Assembly: GCA_902806205.1 (NCBI GenBank)
Contig: CADCVR010000018.1
Span: 1 to 35,447, forward strand
From: an uncultured Solirubrobacteraceae bacterium
GTDB lineage: Bacteria; Actinomycetota; Thermoleophilia; Solirubrobacterales; Solirubrobacteraceae
Reading direction: 5' to 3'
Length of the DNA: 35,447 bases
The notes under the pieces are model-generated. The model saw nothing but the letters and a program-made list of their open reading frames with translations, did no database searches and was not told the origin of the DNA. Made by a program: the position numbers and the translations under genes. Positions 7,905 through 15,809 of the stretch are shown piece by piece; position 1 is the first letter of the stretch; every line of letters begins with the position of its first letter.

Positions 7905-9251
7905 TCAGGCGGAGAGCCGCTCGACGACCGCGACCAGGCGGGCGCAGACCGCGTCGGTCTCCTCCGGGGTCGGCGCCTCGACCATGACCCGGACGAGCTG
8001 CTCGGTGCCGCTGGAGCGCACGAGCACGCGTCCCCGGCCCGCGAGCTCCCCGTCGGCCGCGCGCGTGGCGTCGGTGAGCTCCGCCGCGGCCATCACGCCG
8101 TCGCGATCGGTGACGGGGACGTTGACGAGCCGCTGCGGGAGCTTGGTCATCGCGTCACGGTCGGCGAGGTCTGAGCCCGCGAGCGCCTCGAGGGTGAGCA
8201 GCGCCGCGGCGATCCCGTCCCCGGACGGGGCGAAGCCCATGTCGATGATGTGGCCGGACTGCTCGCCGCCGAGGCTCCAGCCCCGCGCCCGCAGCTCCTC
8301 CAGGACGTAGCGGTCGCCGACCCTCGTCGTGGCGGTCCGGACACCGGCCGCTTCCATCGCGCCGAAGAAGCCGTAGTTCGTCATCACCGTGACGGCGACC
8401 CCGTTCCCGTCGAGCAGGCCCCGTCTGCGCAGGTGCAGCGCGATCAGGGCGATGAGCTCGTCGCCGTCCACGACGGCGCCGAGGCGGTCGACGGCCAACA
8501 GCCGATCGCCGTCGCCGTCGAACGCGAACCCGAGCGCGTGACCGCCCGCGACAACGATCTCGGCCAGCGCTTCGACGTGCGTCGAGCCGCAGCCGGCGTT
8601 GATGTTGCGCCCGTCGGGTGCGTCGGCGATCACGACGGGCTCGGCGCCCAGGCGCCGGAAGATCTCGGGTGCCGCGCGGTGCGTCGAGCCGTTCGCGCAG
8701 TCCAGGACGACGTCGAGGCCGTCGAGATCGAGGTCGGCGAAGCGGCTGTGGAGCGCGCGGAGGTAGTCCTCGTGCGTGCCGTGGAGCGTCCTGATCCGGC
8801 CGATGCGCCCGGACACGCCCGCCCGCCCGTCCTCCAGGCGCCGCTCGATCGCGAGCTCGGTCGCGTCGGAGAGCTTGAAGCCGTCCGCGCCGAAGAACTT
8901 GATGCCGTTGTCGCGATACGGGTTGTGCGACGCGGAGATGACGGCCGCGACGTCGAAGCCGTAGCGCCCGAGCAGCAGCGGCGCCGCGGGCGTGGGCAGA
9001 ACGCCGCCGAGGAGCACCTCGCCGCCGGCGCTCGCGACGCCTGCGGCCAGTGCGGACTCGAGCATGTCGCCCGACGCGCGCGTGTCGCGGATGACGAGCA
9101 CCCGGACCGGCGCCGAACCTCGAGCAGCCGCCGCGTCCGCGCGGGCGCCCGCCTCCCGGGTGACGGCGCGGCCCAGGCGCAGCGCGAGCTCGGCCGTGAG
9201 AGCCTCGCCCGCGACGCCGCGAACCCCGTCCGTGCCGAACAGCCTGCGCAC
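7905..9251 (-). CDS. glmM: Phosphoglucosamine mutase
   Basis: 448 residues, full length. Converts glucosamine-6-phosphate to glucosamine-1-phosphate for UDP-GlcNAc and peptidoglycan. It opens with RLFGTDGVRG. The phosphoserine loop VISASHNPYRDNGIKFF has the catalytic serine at about residue 108. The Mg2+ site is FDGDGDRLLAVD, the sugar-binding loop is GGEQSGHI, and the C-terminal phosphate-binding loop RSSGTEQLVRVM is intact. The GTG start at 9251 lies 24 bp after rpsI, so it is probably co-transcribed with the ribosomal protein genes, a common actinobacterial arrangement. Confidence 0.96.
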   Translation of the reverse strand: MRRLFGTDGVRGVAGEALTAELALRLGRAVTREAGARADAAAARGSAPVRVLVIRDTRASGDMLESALAAGVASAGGEVLLGGVLPTPAAPLLLGRYGFDVAAVISASHNPYRDNGIKFFGADGFKLSDATELAIERRLEDGRAGVSGRIGRIRTLHGTHEDYLRALHSRFADLDLDGLDVVLDCANGSTHRAAPEIFRRLGAEPVVIADAPDGRNINAGCGSTHVEALAEIVVAGGHALGFAFDGDGDRLLAVDRLGAVVDGDELIALIALHLRRRGLLDGNGVAVTVMTNYGFFGAMEAAGVRTATTRVGDRYVLEELRARGWSLGGEQSGHIIDMGFAPSGDGIAAALLTLEALAGSDLADRDAMTKLPQRLVNVPVTDRDGVMAAAELTDATRAADGELAGRGRVLVRSSGTEQLVRVMVEAPTPEETDAVCARLVAVVERLSA

Positions 9252-9275
9252 GCCCGCGGGCCGGTCTCAGGGGCC

Positions 9276-10067
9276 TTAGCGCTTGGAGAACTGCGGCTTC
9301 TTGCGGGCCTTCTTGAGGCCGGCCTTCTTGCGTTCCTTCACGCGCGCGTCGCGGGTGAGGAAGCCGCGCTTCTTCAGCTCCCCGCGGAGGTTCGGGTCCG
9401 CCTCCAGCAGCGCGCGGGAGATGCCGTGGCGCAGGGCGCCGGCCTGGGACGAGACGCCGCCGCCGTGGAGGCGGACATCCACGTCCATGCGGTCGTCGTA
9501 GCCCACCGCTTCGAGGGGCTGACGGATGTTCCGCTGCAACGTGGGGCGGGGGAAGAAGACGTCGAGCGTCTTGCCGTTGACGAGATAGACCCCCGTGCCC
9601 GGCTTGAGGATGACGCGGGCCACCGCCGTCTTGCGCTTGCCCGTCGCGCTGTAGCGCGCGCCGTCGGCGAGCACGATCGAGGCGGCGATGGGCTCCGCGT
9701 GAAGATCCTCGTCCTCTCCGTCGGCGGCGTCGCTCTCGGCGTCGTCGTCCCCGCGGCCCTCGTCGCCCTCCAGGACGATGTCGACCTCGAGGTCCATGCC
9801 GGGGATCGAGGGCTTCACGCGGGGCTCCGCGGGCTCGTCGTCCTCCAGGTCCTCGTCTTCGTCGACGCCCGCGTCGGGGGCGACGTCCGCGTCGAGTTGC
9901 GGCGCCGGATCGTTCGGAGCCCGGGCGGGTTCCGGGGCGGGTGTGGACTCCGCCGCCGGGTCGGGCGTGGACTCGGCGGCCGGGGTCGCCGCGGCCTCCT
10001 CGGCCTCGGTCTGCTGCTTGGCGGGAGCGACGGTCTCGTCGTCGCCGGGGGGCGTCTGGTCGGCCAT
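9276..10067 (-). CDS. rpsI: 30S ribosomal protein S9 with long acidic N-terminal extension
   Basis: 263 residues, about twice the usual S9 length. The conserved S9 domain occupies roughly residues 138-263: [49 protein letters not shown], and the basic tail [12 protein letters not shown] that reaches the decoding site. The first ~135 residues are low-complexity: Ala/Pro/Glu/Thr-rich to about 60, then strongly acidic ([26 protein letters not shown]). The ATG at 10067 shares one base with the rplM stop (TAATG). No other in-frame start gives an obviously better protein, because a start near the S9 domain would have to be internal to a continuous open frame. The extension reads as coding in the same frame with the local GC-rich third-position bias. 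Confidence 0.95.
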   Translation of the reverse strand: MADQTPPGDDETVAPAKQQTEAEEAAATPAAESTPDPAAESTPAPEPARAPNDPAPQLDADVAPDAGVDEDEDLEDDEPAEPRVKPSIPGMDLEVDIVLEGDEGRGDDDAESDAADGEDEDLHAEPIAASIVLADGARYSATGKRKTAVARVILKPGTGVYLVNGKTLDVFFPRPTLQRNIRQPLEAVGYDDRMDVDVRLHGGGVSSQAGALRHGISRALLEADPNLRGELKKRGFLTRDARVKERKKAGLKKARKKPQFSKR

Positions 10068-10501
10068 TACCTGGCGATCTCCATCTGGACGGGCATCTGG
10101 GCGGCGTGCGGGTGCTCGGGTCCCGCGTAGACCTTGAGCTTCGTGATCTGCTTGCGGGCCAGGCGGTTGCGCGGGAGCATCCCCTTGACCGCCTTGCGGA
10201 TGACCTCCTCCGGGCGGCGGTCGAGCATCTCCTCGAGCGTGCGGGACTTAAGGCCGCCGGGATAGCCCGAGTGGCGGTAGTAGCGCTTCTCGGTCCGCTT
10301 GGAGCCCGTCACCGAGATCTTCTCCGCGTTGATCACGACGACGAAGTCGCCCGTGTCGACGTGCGGGGTGTACTCGGGCTTGCGCTTGCCGCGGAGGGCG
10401 TCGGCGATCTGGGTCGCCAGACGCCCGAGGGTCTGGCCCTCGGCGTCGACGACGAGCCAGTTGCGCACGCGGTTCTCGGGGGTGGCGACGTAGGTCTTCA
10501 C
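10067..10501 (-). CDS. rplM: 50S ribosomal protein L13
   Basis: 144 residues, standard length. Starts [14 protein letters not shown] and contains [53 protein letters not shown] and [11 protein letters not shown], all typical of L13. It binds 23S rRNA early in large-subunit assembly. The GTG start at 10501 has no strong ribosome-binding sequence. It is coupled to rpsI through TAATG. A 228-bp leader/intergenic region with hairpins separates it from the DUF2339 gene. Confidence 0.96.
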   Translation of the reverse strand: MKTYVATPENRVRNWLVVDAEGQTLGRLATQIADALRGKRKPEYTPHVDTGDFVVVINAEKISVTGSKRTEKRYYRHSGYPGGLKSRTLEEMLDRRPEEVIRKAVKGMLPRNRLARKQITKLKVYAGPEHPHAAQMPVQMEIAR

Positions 10502-10593
10502 GGGGGAGCTCGGCAGGTCTTCGAGAAGCGGGAGCCGCCCGGGGGCTTGCAGCGGCAGGAGGATGCGTCGCGCTGACCGCGCGGCGGCGACGG

Positions 10594-10599
10594 ACTATA
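10594..10599 (-). promoter_or_regulatory. Possible -10 element (TATAGT) upstream of rplM
   Basis: On the minus strand TATAGT lies about 90 bases before the rplM start; I see no good -35 partner at 16-18 bases. If used, the leader would contain small GC-rich stems (for example around GCGCGGTCAGCGCG) that could serve ribosomal-protein feedback. Weak evidence. Confidence 0.3.
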
Positions 10600-10732
10600 G
10601 CGGCACGGCGCGGACAGGAGTCGCTGCCGTGAGCCTCCGACGAGCCGTTCGACATCTTGCCCGCCGGGCGGGAAGGACGTCGAGCAGTTCGCCCGCGCAC
10701 GTTCGACCCGCGGCAGACGCGCCCTTGGCTCA
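10598..10732. repeat. Imperfect palindrome E between the DUF2339 stop and rplM
   Basis: The core hairpin at 10647-10685 has CCCGCC/GGCGGG at its centre and TCGAC/GTCGA outside, with few mismatches. Pairing continues outward with gaps to GGCGCG (10607-10612) and CGCGCC (10718-10723). The right base touches the TGA stop of the DUF2339 gene (10730-10732). The core is a credible factor-independent terminator-like hairpin without a U-tract; the outer pairing is weaker evidence. The rest of the 228-bp gap has no gene. Confidence 0.5.
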
Positions 10733-12880
10733 CTGCGGCGCCGGGGCGCCGTCGCCCGGCGGTTCGGGCCGCAGCCGCTGGTAGGCGAACGCGGCGCCGA
10801 GCAGCAGCACGCCGAGGCCGAGGAAGGAGGCGACGCGATAGCTGGGCTCCTGGGTGGCCAGGTCGTACACGAACACCTTGACCACGGTGACGGAGAGCAG
10901 TGCCAGCGCCCCGGCGCGCACCGCCGCGACGTCGCGCCGCAGGCCGGCGACGAGCGCGGCGACCCCGACCAGGGCCCACAGGCCGCTGAGGCGCAACTGG
11001 CCCTCGCGAACATCTTGAACCCCGAAGTCGACGACCACCAGTGAAGCGAGGTACAGGCCCCCGAGGGCGAGCGCGCCGAGCACCAGCGGCCGCTCGTCGT
11101 CGGCGACGAGTATCGCGATGCGGCCGGTGGCGGCCAGCAGTGCGGCGAGCCCGAGCACCGCCGCGCCGAGGTCCTCGACGCCGCCGTAGAGCCCCTCGGG
11201 CGGGGCTTGGTCGGCGAGGCACCACGCGGTCGCGAGGCCGAGGTGCACCACCCCCGCCTGCCGCGCGGTGCGATCCCCGCGCGCGCCGAGCGACCAGAGC
11301 GCCACCGCCTCCAGCGCCCACACGCCGGTGAGCGCGACCCCGTCGAGCGAGAGCGCCGCGAGGATGGCAGCGGCGGTCAGGCCGGTCACGTCGAGCGCGA
11401 CCCGATACGCGGGCGCGAGGCGCGCCGACACGAGACAGGCGCCGGCGAGCGCGGCGAGCATCGCGACTGCCCCCCCGGTGGGCGTGCCACCGGTCAGCAG
11501 CGTCTGGGTCTCGAGCGCCGGCGTCGCCGTCGCGACGGCGAGCGCGACGTGAAGGCCGAGGCCCGAGGCCGCGGCGGCCGTGTCGCGCGTCGCGTCACGC
11601 GCCAGACGCGTCAGCCCGGCGAAGGCGACCGCCCCGGCGGCGAAGCCCAGCGCCCGCACGACGCCGTCGGTGGCCAGCACGAACGCGACGTCGGCGAGCA
11701 GCACTCCCAGCGTCAAACCGAGGATGCCGAGGTCAGCAGCCAGCCGCGGCGCACGCCGTGCGACGAGGCCGAGAGCGAGGTGGGCGGCAGCCAGCCCGGC
11801 GAGCCAGGCGACGGCGCTCGGCCGCCCGCTCACGTCGAAGATCGCAAACCACCCGGCGACGCCGAGCACCAGCGCGTTGACCGACAGCAGGACGGCGGGG
11901 AGGGTCGGCAGGCCGTCGTCCGGCGCCCGCAGCACCGTCCCGACGGCGGCGACGACCTGGAGCACGCCGAAGACCACGAGCACCAGCAGCGTCGCGCTGA
12001 CGGCGCGGTCCGCGTCGAGCCACCCGAGCCACTGCGGGGTGGCGACGAGCGCGACGCAGACCGACAGCCAGCTCCAGCGCTGCCAGACGAGCACGGCGAT
12101 CGCGGCGGCGGAGGCCACGGCCAGGAACCAGAGCCCGCCCGTCTCGAACGGCACGCTCGCGAGAACGGGCGACAGGAGGGCGCCGACGATGCCGAGCCCG
12201 GCCACGACCGGGGCCGCCCAGCGAATGGCGAGCGCCACCGCCAGCGCACCGACCGCCGCGGCGAGGCCGATGCCGATCGCGGGCGGCACCAGCTCGTAGT
12301 GGGAGGTGGCGACCGTCAACGTGAGAAAGAGCCCGGCCAGCCCCGTTGCCACGGCGGCGCGGGCCGCCTGCGAGCGGCCGGAACGCTCGTGCAGCCGAAC
12401 GCCGAGGCCGAGCAGGACCGCGCAGCCCGCGGCCGCGATGAGGCACCGCTCAGCCTCGCCGATCCAGCCGTTGGAGACGCCGAGCGCGAAGAGCAGCGCA
12501 AGTCCGACGATCACCGCCGTCCCGCCCACCCAGGCGAGAACCTGCCCGCCCAGCAGCTCCTCGAGCGACCGTGGCGGCTTGGAGGCGGCGGTGACCGCGG
12601 GCGGGGCGAAGGCGGGCTGGGCCGGCGGCGCCGGAGAGCGGCCCGGTGGCACCGGAGAGCCGACCTCGACCGGAGGAGAGGGAACGACCTCGGCCGGAGG
12701 CTCCCCGATGCCAGACCGCGGCGGCGCAGCCGGCGACGCCACGTGTTCGGGGATCTCGACCCAGGGGACCTCGCGTGCCGGGACGGGGGCGACGGCGAGC
12801 TCGAGGCGGCGCAGCCGCTGCTCGGCCCGGCGGGCGTGCTCCTCGAGGTGATCGAGGCGTTGCTCGGTGGTGGGGATCAT
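10730..12880 (-). CDS. DUF2339-type polytopic membrane protein
   Basis: 716 residues. A short N-terminal charged helix (TEQRLDHLEEHARRAEQRL, likely coiled coil) is followed by a Pro/Ala-rich linker to about residue 105. The family entry motif LEELLGGQVLAWVGGTAV comes next, then some twenty hydrophobic membrane segments to the C-terminus. This is the plan of the DUF2339 family, whose function is unknown. The ATG at 12880 has GGGAG upstream and begins the coiled coil. A start at 12985 is possible but would run through the regulatory region. Its promoter overlaps a palindromic operator shared with the divergent TetR gene, so TetR repression is likely. Confidence 0.85.
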   Translation of the reverse strand: MIPTTEQRLDHLEEHARRAEQRLRRLELAVAPVPAREVPWVEIPEHVASPAAPPRSGIGEPPAEVVPSPPVEVGSPVPPGRSPAPPAQPAFAPPAVTAASKPPRSLEELLGGQVLAWVGGTAVIVGLALLFALGVSNGWIGEAERCLIAAAGCAVLLGLGVRLHERSGRSQAARAAVATGLAGLFLTLTVATSHYELVPPAIGIGLAAAVGALAVALAIRWAAPVVAGLGIVGALLSPVLASVPFETGGLWFLAVASAAAIAVLVWQRWSWLSVCVALVATPQWLGWLDADRAVSATLLVLVVFGVLQVVAAVGTVLRAPDDGLPTLPAVLLSVNALVLGVAGWFAIFDVSGRPSAVAWLAGLAAAHLALGLVARRAPRLAADLGILGLTLGVLLADVAFVLATDGVVRALGFAAGAVAFAGLTRLARDATRDTAAAASGLGLHVALAVATATPALETQTLLTGGTPTGGAVAMLAALAGACLVSARLAPAYRVALDVTGLTAAAILAALSLDGVALTGVWALEAVALWSLGARGDRTARQAGVVHLGLATAWCLADQAPPEGLYGGVEDLGAAVLGLAALLAATGRIAILVADDERPLVLGALALGGLYLASLVVVDFGVQDVREGQLRLSGLWALVGVAALVAGLRRDVAAVRAGALALLSVTVVKVFVYDLATQEPSYRVASFLGLGVLLLGAAFAYQRLRPEPPGDGAPAPQ

Positions 12881-12920
12881 GCGACGCGGCTCCCGTCTTG
12901 TCAACCAGCGGTCAGGAACG

Positions 12921-12949
12921 ACGGTAGCGGGTTGCTGACCGACGGTCAA
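12921..12949 (-). promoter_or_regulatory. Promoter of the DUF2339 gene
   Basis: On the minus strand, -35 TTGACC (bases 12949-12944) and -10 TACCGT (12926-12921) are separated by exactly 17 bases. The -35 is inside operator 1 (12936-12948), so a bound repressor would block it. Confidence 0.55.
12936..12948. promoter_or_regulatory. Palindromic operator 1 for the adjacent TetR regulator
   Basis: TGACCGACGGTCA is a perfect 6+1+6 palindrome. It is nearly identical to the second site 24 bp away and overlaps the -35 of the leftward promoter. TetR-family genes typically bind such sites beside their own gene. Binding by this TetR is inferred. Confidence 0.65.
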
Positions 12950-12959
12950 GTCAGCCTGC

Positions 12960-12972
12960 TGACCGTCGGTCG
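12960..12972. promoter_or_regulatory. Palindromic operator 2 for the adjacent TetR regulator
   Basis: TGACCGTCGGTCG matches operator 1 except for the centre base and the last base. Its first six bases are also a plausible -35 for the tetR promoter, with CATGCT (12983-12988) as -10 at a 17-base spacing. Autorepression is the natural reading. Confidence 0.6.
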
Positions 12973-12994
12973 GCGGGCGTGCCATGCTTGACGG

Positions 12995-13615
12995 GTGTCC
13001 TCACCGGCCTACACCCGCCTGGAGAACGACGAGCGTCGCCGCCAGCTCGTCGCGCTCGGCGAACGCCTGTTCACCGAGAACGCCTTCGACGAGATCTCCA
13101 TGGCCGCGATCGCGCGCGAGGCGGGGATCTCCAAGGCGCTGCTCTACCACTACTTCCCGAGCAAGCGCGACTTCTTCGCCGCGACGCTGGCCGAGGGCGC
13201 CGAGGCGCTCCGCCTCGCCGTCGAGCCCGACCCCGACGCCGCCCCGGCCGAGGCGCTGCTGGCCAGCCTCGCCGCCTACCTGCGCTGGGTCGAGGAGCAC
13301 CGCGACTCCTACGCCAAGCTCATGCGCAGCGTCGCGACGGTCCGCGAGGCGCGGGAGCTCGTCGATCAGGTCCGCGACCTGACCGCGCAGCGCGTCCTCG
13401 ACGGCCTCGCCGGCGGCTCGGGCGCGCCGCTCCCGCCGACAGCGCGCATCGCGGTCCGGGGCTGGCTGTGGTTCCTCGACGGTGCGATCCTCGACTGGCT
13501 CGACGGCGGAGACGTCGCCCGCGAGGAGCTCCTCGGCCTGCTCGTCGGCACGCTCCTCGGCGCGCTGACCGCCGCAGGCGCCGGCGACTTGCTGCAGGCG
13601 GCCGCCGACGGCTGA
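12995..13615 (+). CDS. TetR/AcrR-family transcriptional regulator
   Basis: 206 residues. The N-terminal DNA-binding domain (RRQLVALGERLFTENAF, then ISMAAIAREAGISKALLYHYF and PSKRDFFAA) is a textbook TetR helix-turn-helix at about residues 15-62. The C-terminal ligand/dimer domain is all-helical and not recognisable as to ligand. It is divergent from the DUF2339 gene across a 114-bp gap with two matching palindromes, so it likely represses itself and that gene. The GTG start lies 6 bases after a candidate -10, with no ribosome-binding sequence, consistent with a leaderless mRNA. Confidence 0.92.
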   Translation: MSSPAYTRLENDERRRQLVALGERLFTENAFDEISMAAIAREAGISKALLYHYFPSKRDFFAATLAEGAEALRLAVEPDPDAAPAEALLASLAAYLRWVEEHRDSYAKLMRSVATVREARELVDQVRDLTAQRVLDGLAGGSGAPLPPTARIAVRGWLWFLDGAILDWLDGGDVAREELLGLLVGTLLGALTAAGAGDLLQAAADG

Positions 13616-13658
13616 AGCTTTGGACCCGCGACGGGCCCGAAGCCCGAGGTGGACAGCA

Positions 13659-13690
13659 GGCCGGCCGGCGCGCTGAAGCGCCGGCCGGCC
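13659..13690. terminator. Bidirectional terminator hairpin
   Basis: A perfect 13-bp stem, GGCCGGCCGGCGC (13659-13671) with GCGCCGGCCGGCC (13678-13690), and loop GCTGAA. It lies between two convergent genes, 43 bp after the tetR stop and 7 bp from the LVIVD gene stop. There is no clear U-tract, as is usual in very GC-rich actinobacteria. Confidence 0.8.
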
Positions 13691-13697
13691 GATCGCT

Positions 13698-15578
13698 CTA
13701 GTTCGTGCCGGTGTAGCGGAAGATCCGCAGCCCGCTGTCCCGGTCGCTGGTGGCGATCAGCTCCTGCCCCTTGTCGGAGAAGACCTCGACGCCCCAGAGG
13801 TTGCTGCCGCCGTCCTCGATGTACCGGCCCGCTTCCACGAGCTCGCCGTTGTCGATCCTCAGGACCCGCAGGCCGCCCGAGTAGTACGACAGGTACGCGA
13901 GGTCGGCCCTGCTCTTCGACGTGGCCACCTCGTGCACCGAGAGGTCACCGAACCCGGTCGCGAAGGCCGGGTCGTGGGCCTCGTCGATCGCGTAGGTGTC
14001 GAGCTCCTGCATCTTGCCGCCGCTGTTGGCGAACAGGTGCACGTAGCCCCAGCCGTCGAACTTCGACGCGAAGCTCAGCGTGTCGCCGGTCGCGCCGAGG
14101 GGGATCCCCGACTGCTGGCTTCCGTCCCCGGCCCGGCAGGCGGCATCGATGTAGGCAGCGCCGAAGAGCGCGAAGCCCTGCTCTCGCGGCGCCACGCCGA
14201 ACGTCGGGATGTTCCCGTCGACGCTCATCCCGAGCGACTCGTTGCAGGCGTCCGAGCCCGTGCGGTTGAAGACCAGGACGGCCTTGTAGCCGCCAGCCTC
14301 GATGACGTTGGCGACCTTCTCGGTGAAGGGGCACACGCCGCGTTCGACCACCGCGATCTGCGAGACCCCCTGCGCAGCAGCCGGCACCCCTGGATCGGCG
14401 TCGCAGGCGCGGCCGACGAACCTCGACTGGCCCGTGATCGTCTGACCCTCCTCGAGCTGGGTGGTGCCGCTGCCCTGGCTGGCCGTGACCGGCGTGCCCT
14501 TCGTGGTGTTCGTCGCGAACAGGGCGTACGGCGCGAAGTCCTCGTCGGCTCCGATGACGAACTTGTCGTCATCCGTGAACTCCGCCTGGTGACCGTTGCC
14601 CTCCGGCGGCACGTCGATGCCGCTCTCGGCCGCTTCCGGATCGGGGTCGGTGAAGTCGGTGTCCCCCAGGTACACGGGCTCGAGCGGGTTGCTCATGTCC
14701 AGCTTGACGTAGCCCCCGTCCCAGTAGGAGAGCAGCATGACCTGCCTGCCGCCGATGTTCTTGACGACCATGTCGTGCAGGAAGATCTCGCCGAGGTTCG
14801 CCGGCGTGGCTTGCTTGATCTCCGGGAACCTCTCGTCGAGGTCGTACTCGGCGATGAGCTTGGCCTTGCGCGGGTCGGTGATGTCGACGATGTCGACGTC
14901 CTTGCCCTCCTCGTTGTCGACCATGACGGCGTAGGCCTTGTTGCCGTCCTGCCACGCGAAGACCGAGTGGATGTCGTTGGCGGCCTTCTTGCCCTGACCG
15001 CTGACGCCTTCGGCGTCACCGAAGCCCTCGACCAGCGGCGTCGGGCTCGATGGCCTGGTCACGTCGTAGATGTTCATGCCCCCGAAGCCGGCCGTTTCCT
15101 TGCACTTCTCGTTGTTCGTGACGAGGATCTGGCCCTTGAAGGCGGAAGTGGAGAGGTTCAACGCTTGGACGCCCTCGCCGGAGTAGCTGCCCTCCTTGGA
15201 GTTGATGAAGGCGACCTCGCGCGGCGTCTTGGGATCGGCGATGTCGACCACGTGGACGCCGTTGTACCTGCACGTCTCGCCGCCCCAGGCGGCCAGGTAG
15301 GCGGTGTTGCCGTCGGGCGAGACGCCGATGTCGGCGATCTTGCCCGGCTCGGCGTTCTTGAGCTTGAGGCTGCTGACCAGGTCGACGTTCGCCTTTTCGG
15401 CCTTCAGATGGCCGCCGGTGCCGCCGTGCTGATGGGTGTCGCGCTGCTCGACGCCGTCGCTGACGCCGCCGTCGCTGGCGATGAGCTGCTCGTGGGCGAC
15501 GGCGACCGACGCGAGGCTCGCGGTCAGCGCCGCACCGAGGGCGGCGGCACGCAGCCGCCGGGATCGAATTGGGGGCAC
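13698..15578 (-). CDS. Secreted LVIVD-repeat beta-propeller protein with embedded PA domain
   Basis: 626 residues. A signal peptide (RSRRLRAAALGAALTAS, cleavage after about residue 28) directs export. LVIVD-type blades recur: HVVDIADPKTP (about 107), NIYDVTRPSSP (168), DIVDITDPRK (228), KLDMSNPLEPVYLG (292), and a last pair near 570 and 615. Between them, about 384-480, lies a protease-associated (PA) domain with AVVERGVCPFTEKVANVIEA and KAVLVFNRTG. The LVIVD family is of unknown function; PA domains mediate protein contacts in secreted enzymes. No catalytic motif is visible. The GTG start at 15578 is supported by AAGAGGAG six bases upstream; longer open frame to 15734 lacks this and would bury the signal peptide. 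Confidence 0.88.
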   Translation of the reverse strand: MPPIRSRRLRAAALGAALTASLASVAVAHEQLIASDGGVSDGVEQRDTHQHGGTGGHLKAEKANVDLVSSLKLKNAEPGKIADIGVSPDGNTAYLAAWGGETCRYNGVHVVDIADPKTPREVAFINSKEGSYSGEGVQALNLSTSAFKGQILVTNNEKCKETAGFGGMNIYDVTRPSSPTPLVEGFGDAEGVSGQGKKAANDIHSVFAWQDGNKAYAVMVDNEEGKDVDIVDITDPRKAKLIAEYDLDERFPEIKQATPANLGEIFLHDMVVKNIGGRQVMLLSYWDGGYVKLDMSNPLEPVYLGDTDFTDPDPEAAESGIDVPPEGNGHQAEFTDDDKFVIGADEDFAPYALFATNTTKGTPVTASQGSGTTQLEEGQTITGQSRFVGRACDADPGVPAAAQGVSQIAVVERGVCPFTEKVANVIEAGGYKAVLVFNRTGSDACNESLGMSVDGNIPTFGVAPREQGFALFGAAYIDAACRAGDGSQQSGIPLGATGDTLSFASKFDGWGYVHLFANSGGKMQELDTYAIDEAHDPAFATGFGDLSVHEVATSKSRADLAYLSYYSGGLRVLRIDNGELVEAGRYIEDGGSNLWGVEVFSDKGQELIATSDRDSGLRIFRYTGTN

Positions 15579-15809
15579 TCTGCTCCTCTTGTGAGATTGA
15601 CGCCGGAGGACACGTGGTGCGCCCGGCGGGCTGATGGCGCGAAAGCTAGCGCCGCAGTCCAGCCTTGAAACCACCACGCCCGGACGGATATCCCTGATTG
15701 TACGAGTTCGAACCAGTTTTCGCCGGGGCCTCAACCCGAGCCCTGATCACCGCCGCCGCCGACGGCCGCGGCTACCACCCGGCGACTAGCGGCGCCGCCC
15801 CGCGATACG
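15579..15809. other. Divergent intergenic region with imperfect palindrome G
   Basis: 231 bp between two divergent secreted-protein genes; no gene seen. Bases about 15602-15695 fold back: GGCGC/GCGCC (15636-15640 with 15649-15653) at the centre, then GGCGGGCTG against CAGTCCAGCC, and GTGGTG/CACCAC further out. It would form a structured 5' leader for the leftward gene. TACAAT on the minus strand (near 15700) is a candidate -10. Confidence 0.4.
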
